NCBI RefSeq assembly: GCF_007786445.1
Contig: NZ_VNJI01000026.1
Coordinates: 30,884-94,883, forward strand
DNA: 64,000 bases
Direction of reading: 5' to 3'
Source: Paenibacillus cremeus
GTDB taxonomy: Bacteria; Bacillota; Bacilli; Paenibacillales; NBRC-103111
The notes below the pieces were generated by a model that was given only the letters and a program-made list of their open reading frames with translations, was not told the origin of the DNA and made no database searches. A program made the position numbers and the translations under genes. Below are positions 35,085 through 43,170 of this stretch, piece by piece (within the stretch, counting starts at the first letter, position 1; the number at the start of each line of letters is the position of its first letter).

Positions 35085-35672
35085 TTAATTATGTATTTTC
35101 ATGCGTATTACAGATTGACGGAATTCAGTAAAGTCTTTGAGTATGTGATCGAGCCTTTTTTTATAGAAAGATGCAACAGTAGAATTTTCAGCAAAGTGAA
35201 TCTCATCAATAAGTTCGTCTAAATCTTTCTTCAGTACAATGAAATCAAGATTATCTTCATCTCTACTCAACTTAGATTTAAGATCAACAGCTAATGCCTC
35301 ACCTAATTCTTTTAATCGTGGTACCTCAATGTGCACCTTCATCTTTATAAGTGGAGGGGTATTATCCTTTCTAAAATCTATGCCTGGGACTTCGTCCCAG
35401 AATGCATTCCAACCTTTAAGTAGTCCTGCTGAATAAAAAAGTAGTTTTAAGTAACCGCATAACCAGGACGTACAACTTGTGTTTCTACTTTGACACCCCA
35501 CTCCGTTTTTTAAATGAGAACAAAAGTTGCAGCAAGAACCACCGTTTTTTATACACACCTTGCAAATACTATAACTTCCCACACCATCTAGAAATTGAAT
35601 TCCATAGTCAATAAGGTCTTTTCTTGTTATATAATAGATATTGTTTTCATTAAGCATATAATCGTCAAACAA
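35085..35672 (-). CDS. Cys-rich hypothetical protein, possible metal-binding
   Basis: A 195-residue protein whose N-terminal half carries a dense Cys cluster (CKVC, CCNFC, a further CQSR, TSC and WLC), suited to zinc or an Fe-S cluster. The C-terminal half is helical and charged. TTG start at 35672 preceded by AAGGGA; an ATG five codons later is the alternative. I do not recognise the family with certainty. Confidence 0.6.
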   Translation of the reverse strand: MFDDYMLNENNIYYITRKDLIDYGIQFLDGVGSYSICKVCIKNGGSCCNFCSHLKNGVGCQSRNTSCTSWLCGYLKLLFYSAGLLKGWNAFWDEVPGIDFRKDNTPPLIKMKVHIEVPRLKELGEALAVDLKSKLSRDEDNLDFIVLKKDLDELIDEIHFAENSTVASFYKKRLDHILKDFTEFRQSVIRMKIHN

Positions 35673-35982
35673 TCCCTTTCCCTTGTCAAAATCTGAATAC
35701 TATTATATATTCAGTTATTTGAATATTTAAATTGCTATTGTGATTTACTATAACTGAAAAAAGCTAAAGAGAGCAATGTTTTAGAACTCCGTTTTACAAT
35801 AAGATAAATATAGGGGGACAATAGGCACCTGCAGAAGAGCCCTATATGCGTTTAACTTACGTGTCAGGCAATCTTGTCGGATAGGTAAAGTGAGTAATTG
35901 TCATTAACTATGGAAAGAAGTACGGTATGTTTCCTTACCGTCCTGTTTCACTCCTTGGTCGATTGCGCTGCCAAGCGCGCAC

Positions 35983-36050
35983 ACAACAAAGCTGCCGGTC
36001 AATACGGCAACTTTGTTGTGATGTGATTATTGCGCTATCGTACTTCGATA
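35983..36050. repeat. Dispersed intergenic repeat, full copy with hairpin
   Basis: ACAACAAAGCTGCCG (35983-35997) pairs with CGGCAACTTTGTTGT (36005-36019), 14 of 15 positions, 7-base loop. After about 13 bases comes GCGCTATCGTACTTCGATAG. The same order is seen at 42948-43021. Confidence 0.7.
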
Positions 36051-36067
36051 GTACAATAATGATAAAT

Positions 36068-36613
36068 TTAGTGCCTTTCTTTTGCCAATCTGGTTATTTG
36101 TCTAATGAATTCCGTTTTATTTTCAGTGTAGGCTTCTCTATCATACTTATAAGTTTCCGCTAATTTAAGCTTTAGTTCTTCATACTGTTTGGCAACAGTA
36201 AGGTTCTCACGTAGGTAGTCCCTAAAATACACTCTATCCCAAAGAAAGTCCAAATCTTTTGACCCCATATGAATATGGAAGGATTCCTTTTCTAATCCTG
36301 TCGGAGAATAGCCTTTAATAAACATCAAATGATTTTTCTGCTCTTTCATGTGTATATAGTTATTTACATTCATCTTGCTCATTATCAATTCACAAATTCC
36401 ACTTTTATTTGGAATCTCCACTAGAATATCAATTGTTGGCTTGGCTGATAAATTTGGCACAGCGGTGCTTCCGATATGTTTGATTTTTAGAGCTATTTCT
36501 GAGCCAAGGAGATTGGTTAAAAATTGTTTTTCATTTTCAAACAATGAAGTCCAATTTACATCGTAAGGGACAATTGTTATTGGATATAATTTTCCAAGTA
36601 CATCTTTGTTCAT
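36068..36613 (-). CDS. GrpB family protein (UPF0157)
   Basis: A 181-residue protein of the GrpB/UPF0157 nucleotidyltransferase-like family. Diagnostic blocks are 'VPYDVNWTSLFENEK', 'IKHIGSTAVPNLSAKPTIDILVEI' and the C-terminal 'YFRDYLRENLTVAKQYEELK'. The exact function of the family is unsettled, although the GSTAVP...KPTIDI motif matches a nucleotidyltransferase fold. GGAGTGA precedes the ATG. It is a stand-alone unit bordered by dispersed repeats. Confidence 0.9.
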   Translation of the reverse strand: MNKDVLGKLYPITIVPYDVNWTSLFENEKQFLTNLLGSEIALKIKHIGSTAVPNLSAKPTIDILVEIPNKSGICELIMSKMNVNNYIHMKEQKNHLMFIKGYSPTGLEKESFHIHMGSKDLDFLWDRVYFRDYLRENLTVAKQYEELKLKLAETYKYDREAYTENKTEFIRQITRLAKERH

Positions 36614-36660
36614 AACGAACTCACTCCAAATTCCATATTGGCGTTTATAGTCCTTCTACT

Positions 36661-36756
36661 AAACAAAACTGCCAGTTAACGTAATGCGGCTCCCGATCTT
36701 TGTCACGGCAGCCTTCATGATGTCTGATGGAACTCTCGTAATCCGTTAGCGTAATC
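36661..36756. repeat. Dispersed intergenic repeat copy
   Basis: ACAAAACTGCCAGTTAACG, then ACGGCAGCCTTCATG and CTCTCGTAATCCGTTAGCG, in the same module order as the copies at 35983 and 42948. Confidence 0.55.
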
Positions 36757-36762
36757 AAACAC

Positions 36763-36966
36763 TTACATTGAATTCATTTTATCAACAACGTCAATCAACT
36801 TATTCATCGAATTTACAATTACATCCGCAGAGAGATTATCCTCACTCATGTATTCATTAGCATACCAAATGGTGTTTAAACCAACTAATTTTGCAGGCAC
36901 TATATCCTTACCATAATCTGGATATGAATTGGTACAGTAAATTACTTTATAAATGGCTCTTTTTTA
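36763..36966 (-). pseudogene. C-terminal remnant of a HAD family hydrolase gene
   Basis: On the minus strand the frame reads 'YPDYGKDIVPAKLVGLNTIWY' and ends 'LIDVVDKMNSM', matching the end of HAD hydrolases (NDI-x-PAK-x-GM-x-TIWV). The frame is interrupted upstream at an A-run near 36963, and the nucleophile and cap domains are absent. Confidence 0.65.
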
Positions 36967-37040
36967 GGGTCCGCTCGATTGATATAATTGGTCCATCTTC
37001 ACTAGATAAACATGATTACACAGGAAAAGGTGAATTTCTT

Positions 37041-37268
37041 ATGGCATTGGAAATGAGAGATAAGTGTGAAAAGTGTACGAACGAGCTTCACAAACATTCG
37101 GTTGCTTATATTTGTACAAATGAGTGTACATTTTGTCATGATTGTACAGACAATATGAATTATGTATGCCCTAATTGCCAAGGGGAACTCGTTAAGAGGC
37201 CGAGAAGCAAAAATCTGCTTCAAAGCTGCTCGATAAGTTTAGAAAAGTCTTCAGATTATAGCAGCTAA
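37041..37268 (+). CDS. DUF1272 domain protein
   Basis: A 75-residue small zinc-binding protein that matches the DUF1272 pattern: 'MALEMRDKCEKC', 'ICTNECTFCHDC' and 'CPNCQGELVKRPR'. The four Cys pairs suggest two zinc sites. Role unknown. AAGGTGA precedes ATG 37041. The last ~15 residues are Ser-rich and extend beyond the typical family end. Confidence 0.88.
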   Translation: MALEMRDKCEKCTNELHKHSVAYICTNECTFCHDCTDNMNYVCPNCQGELVKRPRSKNLLQSCSISLEKSSDYSS

Positions 37269-37333
37269 ACGATAGATAGTATTTTCATGCAATGGGAAAC
37301 ACATCCTATTTCTTCAATCGCCCCAATTAACGA

Positions 37334-38452
37334 TTAGAGAATACGCCTCGCCCCAGGGATCGCACGCAATATTGCAGATAGTAGAAAGCAGCAGATGATG
37401 CTAAGCAATGAGACAAGAAGCCATTTTATAGCTGGAGGCCAAATGAAATTGGTCATGAAGATCGTCCAGCCTACAATGACAGGCGGATGAATGATGTACA
37501 CGGTATAAGCATTAGCGGACATCCATTTACGCAAGGGATTGGAACGGTGTAAGTGCTTTTGAAATAAACGCAACAGAATAAGAATCATACCGATGCAAAT
37601 GAAAGGCTCCCAGAACGCGTAAACCAAGGCTTGGACGTTTAATCCTCCTGCGAATGTCATATTCCCTTCCAGGGCACCGGTTAAGATTAGGCCGACGGGC
37701 AGAACAGGAATAGCGCAGACAGCAACCCACCCCCATATTTTTACAGTTCGGGCAGGGATCTGTGGAATCCAGTTGTAACGGTATGCCAAAAGTCCAACTA
37801 TAAATAATAAGAAGTATAGTGGAAAGTAGCCAAATTGGAGCCCAAGCGGTCCCTGCCCTGTCGGGTAGACGAATCGAACAACGAACGCGACAAAGCCGAT
37901 TCCAACTGCAGCTGCCAGCAGAGTTAAATTCTTCGGAAATGGCCGTTCAGACTGGACCGCTGCTCTTTTTCCTCTGATTAACCGGAACGTGGTATATAAG
38001 ATGACAAAGTATAGCAAAGCCTCCAGGAACCACGCCGGTCCTACGAAAATCTGTTTAAAGCTCCATACTTCAATATGATAAAACTCGGTCAACGATTGTC
38101 TATCGCGAAAGTGAGCGAACCAACCCGTGATCGGACCTATCACAAAACAATAGAAAACTAGGGGGATCCCTAGCCGGATCAGGCGATCTTTGATAAATCG
38201 ACCTGCCCCTTTACGCTCATAGGAAGCTGGAATAAAATAGGAAGATAGGAAGAAAAACAGTCCCATAAAGAATGCTTGACAAACAGCTGTAAAAATGGTC
38301 AACAAAATAGATGTGATCGTCAACTTACTCGTGTCCACATCTACCAGTATCCACGAACCGGCCGCTCCGTACGCAATGGAGGTATGAAAAACGATGACCA
38401 GCATCGTCAGAGCCGTCCGCAGATGATCCAAGTAATCAAGTCGTTGATTCAG
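37334..38452 (-). CDS. Acyltransferase family 3 integral membrane protein
   Basis: A 372-residue polytopic membrane acyltransferase (OafA/family 3 type) with about ten hydrophobic helices that transfers acyl groups to surface carbohydrates. Family N-termini read R-LDYLD-x-LR. Here that block ('NQRLDYLDHLRT') is only complete if translation starts upstream of the TTG at 38431. A CTG at 38452, preceded by GGGGG at 8-base spacing, fits, so I give the CTG as start. His in the first helix ('VIVFHTSIAYG') is the likely catalytic residue. Confidence 0.82.
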   Translation of the reverse strand: MNQRLDYLDHLRTALTMLVIVFHTSIAYGAAGSWILVDVDTSKLTITSILLTIFTAVCQAFFMGLFFFLSSYFIPASYERKGAGRFIKDRLIRLGIPLVFYCFVIGPITGWFAHFRDRQSLTEFYHIEVWSFKQIFVGPAWFLEALLYFVILYTTFRLIRGKRAAVQSERPFPKNLTLLAAAVGIGFVAFVVRFVYPTGQGPLGLQFGYFPLYFLLFIVGLLAYRYNWIPQIPARTVKIWGWVAVCAIPVLPVGLILTGALEGNMTFAGGLNVQALVYAFWEPFICIGMILILLRLFQKHLHRSNPLRKWMSANAYTVYIIHPPVIVGWTIFMTNFIWPPAIKWLLVSLLSIICCFLLSAILRAIPGARRIL

Positions 38453-38754
38453 AGCAGTAACCCCCTATTATTTTGAAATCAATGATAATTATAAACAGAA
38501 AAGAAAAAATATCCATTAATAATTTCATATCGTTTTCTTGAAATTCCTTTATCGACCATCCCATCATATAACGACCAAAACAAAAGCGGCATCTTCCAAT
38601 AGATAAATATCATGCTCTTTGGGAGTGGTTGGTATCTTTATGACTTTATAAAATGAAACCGTGTGCTATTTTTAAACTGCCAGTTAGTTTGATCTCTACT
38701 TGATTACACCCTTGCCGATACTACTAAATTGTGAATCATAAACCCTAACTTCGT

Positions 38755-38791
38755 AAAAAAAGCGTTCACCCAGTTGAGTGAACGTTTTTTT
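38755..38791. terminator. Bidirectional terminator hairpin
   Basis: CGTTCAC/GTGAACG stem flanked by an A-run on the left and a T-run on the right. Confidence 0.8.
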
Positions 38792-39000
38792 ACTTCAAAC
38801 TTTATTTGTTACTTCAAAACTATATTGTCTACTTCAAAACTTATTTGTCCTCCAACAGCCGCCTGTTGGGTGACATTAATATTTTGAAGTAAAGAAACCC
38901 AATAATATCAAGGGTTGGACTAAGATTTGACCTTTTTCCACTAGTTTTGAAGTGAAAATGAGGGCACTAATTTGATAGTTACATTTTAATTTTGAAGTGC
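38790..39000. repeat. Array of six ACTTCAAA boxes in two orientations
   Basis: TACTTCAAA occurs at 38791, 38810 and 38830 (19-20 bp apart), each followed by an A/T-rich tail ending near TTGT. The inverse TTTGAAGTR occurs at 38883, 38946 and 38991. No ORF is present. Such evenly spaced oriented boxes resemble transposase or regulator binding arrays. Confidence 0.7.
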
Positions 39001-39255
39001 GTCATCCGAGGTTAATTAAGAGTCCGTGAGGAAACTTTCAGCATCGTCTCTCCTTTATATATACCTTTTCAAGTTTATTTTTTTGCTTAGCGCAATGACG
39101 AAGAAGACTTACTACGCCCTCTCTCCACTATCGCCACATATCTTTAGTATACCTTTGATATGTCTTGACGGGAATAAGATAATGTTCTTGTCAAAATCGG
39201 GAATGGGATCAAGTTGTTGTCACCCGACTCCTGGGATGGCCCTTCAGAATGACAA

Positions 39256-39762
39256 TTAATGAGAAGTTTCCGGCGTAGGTACGGCTGGCTCATTGTCACC
39301 ACCCATGCGGCGGCGTGACGTCTCCATTCGGCCGGTAGCCGGAATATGCTCCGTCACCTTTGCAAGGCCAAACACCGGCATATTTCCATAAATACACTCA
39401 TAATCGCCGGCTCGGACCTTGTAGGTTTCATGGTAGATCCCGACCGTTCCATCGGTTCCGACCTTGCGATTAAAATTCCGCCAAGCTTGAAGATGCTGTC
39501 CGCCGCGGGCATATGCCTCAAGCTGCTCATACGAATCCCAATATTGGAGCAGATGTACACTTCGCCACCCTACCATAAACTCGGTACCCCGGAAGCCAAG
39601 CTTCCTATTGGTAAAAAGTTCTTTCAGCATCGGCCCCATCGCCCGAAACACAGGTAGCCACTTGTGTATAGCCCATAGCCTATTGACGCGCATGCCAATT
39701 AGGAAAACGACGAAGTCACCCTCTATGCGGGCTGTGAATCTACCTGGTATTACCTTTGCCAT
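39256..39762 (-). CDS. DUF4188 domain protein
   Basis: A 168-residue protein of the DUF4188 family (dimeric alpha-beta barrel, monooxygenase-like): 'GRFTARIEGDFVVFLIGMRVN', 'WHKWLPVF' region, 'YWDSYEQLEAYARGG' and 'GIYHETYKV'. Catalytic role not established. Start at ATG 39762, nine bases after AAGGAG; ATG 39771 touches the RBS. A near-perfect palindrome upstream matches one at the TetR gene. Confidence 0.85.
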   Translation of the reverse strand: MAKVIPGRFTARIEGDFVVFLIGMRVNRLWAIHKWLPVFRAMGPMLKELFTNRKLGFRGTEFMVGWRSVHLLQYWDSYEQLEAYARGGQHLQAWRNFNRKVGTDGTVGIYHETYKVRAGDYECIYGNMPVFGLAKVTEHIPATGRMETSRRRMGGDNEPAVPTPETSH

Positions 39763-39785
39763 TAACTTCATCTCCTTAATACTAT

Positions 39786-39807
39786 ATTTATTTATTGATA
39801 AATAAAT
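39786..39807. promoter_or_regulatory. TetR operator upstream of the DUF4188 gene
   Basis: ATTTATTTATT/GATAAATAAAT, 10 of 11 positions palindromic, 24-45 bases before ATG 39762. Half-sites resemble those at 40365. Confidence 0.7.
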
Positions 39808-39834
39808 TTTACCTTAAAAAATAGGAGAAGGTTG

Positions 39835-40347
39835 TTAGTCCTTCTCGCAATATGGTAAAAGCTCTGGCAGATCCAGCACTTCTGAAACTACTGTAGCCAT
39901 CCCAATGCCAATGAAAGCAGATGCTTGAAAGCCTGGCTGCGGAATTTGAGCCCGCTCGAATTTCTCCTTTACCACTTTATGAATATAGGAAAAGCCTTCC
40001 TGCACCCTCTTGCGAATGACTGGCTCAACCGTCGTGAAAGCCTGCATAGACAGCAGCGTTTCGTCTCGGTGTGTTTTTAACAGATTAAAGAACGCTTCGC
40101 CCATCCGGTCCTCCAGGTACTCCGCCGGCGCTTCAACCTCCTTGAATATGCCCGCAATACGATTGACGGATTGCTCTAAAACTGCAATGAACAGCTCTTC
40201 CTTCGTTTTAAAAAAATGAAACACATACGGCTGAGTAACCCCCACTGCTTGGGCTATATGTGTCGTAGTAGTCTTGTAATATCCTTGTTTGGCGAAGACG
40301 GATACTGCTACTTCGACAATTTGCTGTTTGCGGTCTTCTTTGGCCAC
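39835..40347 (-). CDS. TetR family transcriptional regulator
   Basis: A 170-residue regulator. Residues 1-55 form a TetR helix-turn-helix ('QQIVEVAVSVFAKQGYYKTTTTHIAQAVGVTQPYVFHFF'-type, given in parts), and the rest is a ligand-binding helical domain. GTG start with AAGGAG 8 bases upstream. It is transcribed toward the DUF4188 gene, and AT-rich palindromes precede both genes, so it probably represses itself and the DUF4188 gene. Confidence 0.9.
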   Translation of the reverse strand: MAKEDRKQQIVEVAVSVFAKQGYYKTTTTHIAQAVGVTQPYVFHFFKTKEELFIAVLEQSVNRIAGIFKEVEAPAEYLEDRMGEAFFNLLKTHRDETLLSMQAFTTVEPVIRKRVQEGFSYIHKVVKEKFERAQIPQPGFQASAFIGIGMATVVSEVLDLPELLPYCEKD

Positions 40348-40364
40348 TTCTCGAGCTCCTTATT

Positions 40365-40384
40365 TATTTATTAATTAATAAATA
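40365..40384. promoter_or_regulatory. TetR operator upstream of the regulator gene
   Basis: TATTTATTAATTAATAAATA, a perfect 20-bp palindrome 18 bases upstream of the GTG start. Confidence 0.75.
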
Positions 40385-40541
40385 CATGAAATGTTGGCGT
40401 ATGTCAATAGTTTCCATCGCGGAAGCAAAATATTTTCGCTTGCTTTAAGCCATCTTTAAAAACTTGCACTTACTTGTAATACGGTTCAGCGCGATTGAGC
40501 TAAAAACTATCCTGCTGCCCGTTTCGTCGAGTATTGTGTAC

Positions 40542-40592
40542 AGAAACGAAAACAAGCGATGGATCGGTTTCCATCGCCACACTATCGTACTC
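40542..40592. repeat. Dispersed intergenic repeat copy with GCGATGG hairpin
   Basis: GCGATGG...CCATCGC hairpin followed by CACACTATCGTACTC. Nearly the same string is at 58861-58898. The preceding 'ACGAAAACAAG' also recurs at 52106. Confidence 0.65.
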
Positions 40593-40704
40593 AATAACAT
40601 TCCTGTAGGTGTTAGTAGATTCAATTTGCAGAAAAACGGACGCCTCGCTAGGATGAGTATGTACTGGGTTGCAGCCCTCAGAACTCACCTTAGGAGGCGT
40701 TACT

Positions 40705-41982
40705 ATGAAGTCTAGACTAATCAAAGCTCAAAATCAACGTGTAGAACGGATTTCTACTTCTACTCTTGTCATCGGCATCGACATTGCCAAGGAGAAACAT
40801 GCTGCTCAGGCCATTAATTTTCGTGGCATTGTACTCACCAATCGTCCGATCATGTTTTCAAATGACCATGTTGGCTTTGAGCATTTAACAAGCAGCATTC
40901 GTAAATTGCAGAAAGTTCACAATATGAATGATGTCGTTGTGGGAATGGAGAGTACCGGTCACTACTGGTTCAATATCGCCGACTGGTTAGTAAAACAGGG
41001 GATTTCCGTTGTCCTTGTCAATCCAATGACCACCAAGCGCAACAAGGAAAACAGAGATAACTCCCCCTCAAAGAATGACCCCAAGGACGCATTGGTCATT
41101 GCCGATGCAGTGAGTCGCGGATTCTACGCCCCCTTCTCTCCTAAGGAAGAAGCGTTCCGCCGACTACGGGTTATCGTTACAAATAGAGAGCATTGGGTTA
41201 TTAAATCCGGAAGGATTAAGAACAGGATCCATCGCTGGCTAGATATTCGTTTTCCAGAATACAGACAAGCATTCGAAGACATTTTTAGTCCTCGTTCATT
41301 AGCTACTTTGCGTCGCTTTCCAGCTCCAACTGATGTATTGCAGTTGAGCCCGGAGCAAATGGTGCAAATCTGGGGAGAGTACATGGCTAGACCTGGCGGT
41401 GTGCGAGGCAGGAACAAGGCGATTGAGCTTCAAGCATACGCTAGACATAGCGTTGGAGACTCTACAGCCCTTGAAGAAGACAAATGGGAGCTTAGGCACC
41501 TGATCGAAGAATATGAAAGAGTCTGCCAAATCATTGATGAAGCGGACAAGATGATTGAACAGCTATTGCCTGAAATCCCCTGTTCGGATCTAATTCGATC
41601 TATCGGCGTTTCCGTTCCTGCAACGGCTGCCATACTGGCATTTTGTGGGGACCTACGTAAGCTATCTCATGGAAATCAGTTATTACGAAAAGCTGGATTG
41701 AACTTAGCAGAACGAAGTTCTGGTAGGTATAAGGGACAAATTAAGCTCACCAAAAGAGGCAACTCGTTACTACGTAAGCATTTGTACTTTTCCGTGTTTC
41801 ACCTTTTATCTCACAATAATGCATTCCAAGCCTTGCATACACACAATGTCGAAGTGAAACGAATGACAAAAATGCAGTCCATGATGAAGTTAATCGGCAA
41901 ACTCGCTCGAATGCTTGTAGCCATGGCGAGAAAAGGACAAACCTTCTCCGCGGATAAAACTCAGTCACCATTAGCAGCTTAG
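40705..41982 (+). CDS. IS110 family transposase (DEDD recombinase)
   Basis: A 425-residue transposase with the N-terminal DEDD RuvC-like domain ('VIGIDIAKEKH', 'GMESTGHYW', 'NDPKDALVIADA') and the C-terminal Transposase_20 domain with the serine-containing 'LAERSSGRYKGQIKLTKRGN'. IS110-type enzymes use a bridge RNA to pick donor and target. TAGGAGG precedes ATG 40705. The gene is intact, so the element may be active. Confidence 0.93.
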   Translation: MKSRLIKAQNQRVERISTSTLVIGIDIAKEKHAAQAINFRGIVLTNRPIMFSNDHVGFEHLTSSIRKLQKVHNMNDVVVGMESTGHYWFNIADWLVKQGISVVLVNPMTTKRNKENRDNSPSKNDPKDALVIADAVSRGFYAPFSPKEEAFRRLRVIVTNREHWVIKSGRIKNRIHRWLDIRFPEYRQAFEDIFSPRSLATLRRFPAPTDVLQLSPEQMVQIWGEYMARPGGVRGRNKAIELQAYARHSVGDSTALEEDKWELRHLIEEYERVCQIIDEADKMIEQLLPEIPCSDLIRSIGVSVPATAAILAFCGDLRKLSHGNQLLRKAGLNLAERSSGRYKGQIKLTKRGNSLLRKHLYFSVFHLLSHNNAFQALHTHNVEVKRMTKMQSMMKLIGKLARMLVAMARKGQTFSADKTQSPLAA

Positions 41983-42228
41983 AATCAAGAGTCGAACCCA
42001 GACACGTAGATTGGCTCATTCGTAGGATTTCACAAAGAAAGCACGGAGTACCGAGATTTTTACGCTTTAGGGCTTAGACCCGTTCCGATAACGTTGATCG
42101 GACTCCACACCTTGGATAGATAGGACGAAGGAATGTGAGGGCTTAGACCCGTTGAGATTTGGGAGAGTGAATCCCAAGGACCTTGTGGAGAGAGACGTGC
42201 AGCATAGTTTTATCTGGAAGATGTTGTT
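41983..42228 (+). ncRNA. Candidate bridge RNA region of the IS1111-like element
   Basis: Non-coding 3' end between the transposase stop and the right subterminal repeat. GGGCTTAGACCCGTT occurs twice (42070-42084 and 42139-42153, 69 nt apart), each able to form a GGG...CCC loop. Two similar loop modules separated by a linker are reminiscent of donor- and target-binding loops. No alignment was possible. Confidence 0.45.
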
Positions 42229-42435
42229 AATCGACTAACACCTTCTATTTCCGCATGCCCCCAAACGGAATTACTTAGCCTATATTATCTAATCATCTTA
42301 ACTTCTATTTAATCAAGCATGTGAAATCCTGCGAATGAGCGAGCATTCGTGAGAAAAATCTTATTCTCTGAGGGAGCTTAATAAGGATTTTCTGACTTTA
42401 AGAAAAGAACCCTTAGGGAAGTCATCACTTCAGAG

Positions 42436-42858
42436 TTAAATAGTTTTAAAAAACGTTCCAAGTACAAAGATGAGTATGCACATTATAAATACTATGAGAA
42501 GTGCTTTCCATTTAATTGTTTCCGTCGTATTGAAGAAAGACAATACATTTTCACGGAACATGTAAAACAAGAGAAATCCATTCCACAATGTCCTTAAGCC
42601 ATATTTAACGTAATTAATCCCTACTGCCCACCAACCCCATTTTTTCCCGAACCACATTCCTACCCCGCCAATTATTCCTAGTAGCCCCAAAAAACTAATT
42701 GCTGCTTGAAAGAACGAATTCGTAACTCCAATAAGTTCCGAAGCCTTATTTAACTGGCTAACAGCTAATAACTGCGTAACAAGAAGTACCACGCCGCTAA
42801 TTATCATTAGCACCGCAAAGAAACTCACTACACCTGGGCGGTCATAATTCCCCTCCAA
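42436..42858 (-). CDS. Small multi-pass membrane protein
   Basis: A 140-residue protein with four hydrophobic helices (about 10-30, 45-65, 72-100, 118-138) and 'GVGMWFGKKWGWWAVGINYV' between helices 2 and 3, a pattern found in unnamed Bacillales membrane proteins. The TTG start at 42858 overlaps GGAGGGG, so the true start is uncertain (GTG 42828 is an alternative). Function unknown. Confidence 0.6.
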   Translation of the reverse strand: MEGNYDRPGVVSFFAVLMIISGVVLLVTQLLAVSQLNKASELIGVTNSFFQAAISFLGLLGIIGGVGMWFGKKWGWWAVGINYVKYGLRTLWNGFLLFYMFRENVLSFFNTTETIKWKALLIVFIMCILIFVLGTFFKTI

Positions 42859-42947
42859 TAAAATAAACGAATCGCTCCATTAACGCGATAACGAGCTATT
42901 TATGGATGTTAGAATGGATTTTTAATATTAATTTTATTTACCCAAGC

Positions 42948-43021
42948 ACAACAAAGCTGCCTATAAACACGGCAACTTTGTCATGGTGTATATTATTAAA
43001 CGCTATCGTAATCCTTTAGTT
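42948..43021. repeat. Dispersed intergenic repeat, full copy
   Basis: ACAACAAAGCTGCC...CGGCAACTTTGT hairpin and, about 28 bases later, CGCTATCGTAATCCTTTAG. Same order and orientation as the copy at 35983. Confidence 0.65.
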
Positions 43022-43112
43022 CAGCGGCTTCCTAATTTATCCCGCCGGCCTTCAACTTGATGTCCCAAATTTTATCCCAAACAACAGGGTTATATCAATG
43101 GAAAAAAGGATG

Positions 43113-43162
43113 AAAAAATCCACCTCGGTCAAGTACTTGTACTTTTCCGTAAGGGGATTTTT
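43113..43162 (-). terminator. Terminator of the iron-transport operon
   Basis: On the minus strand AAAAATCCCCTTACGG...CCGAGGTGGATTTTTT forms a long stem just after the lipoprotein stop codon. Confidence 0.75.
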
Positions 43163-43170
43163 CAACTTTA

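Larger units (their letters stand above)
40600..42250 (+). mobile_element. IS110-superfamily insertion sequence, IS1111-like
   Basis: One transposase gene with non-coding ends. Subterminal inverted repeats AGGTGTTAGTAGATT (40607-40621) and AATCGACTAACACCT (42229-42243) match at 14 of 15 positions and define an element of about 1.65 kb. The 3' non-coding end is about 260 nt, the place where IS1111-type elements encode their bridge RNA. Outer ends are approximate. Confidence 0.75.
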
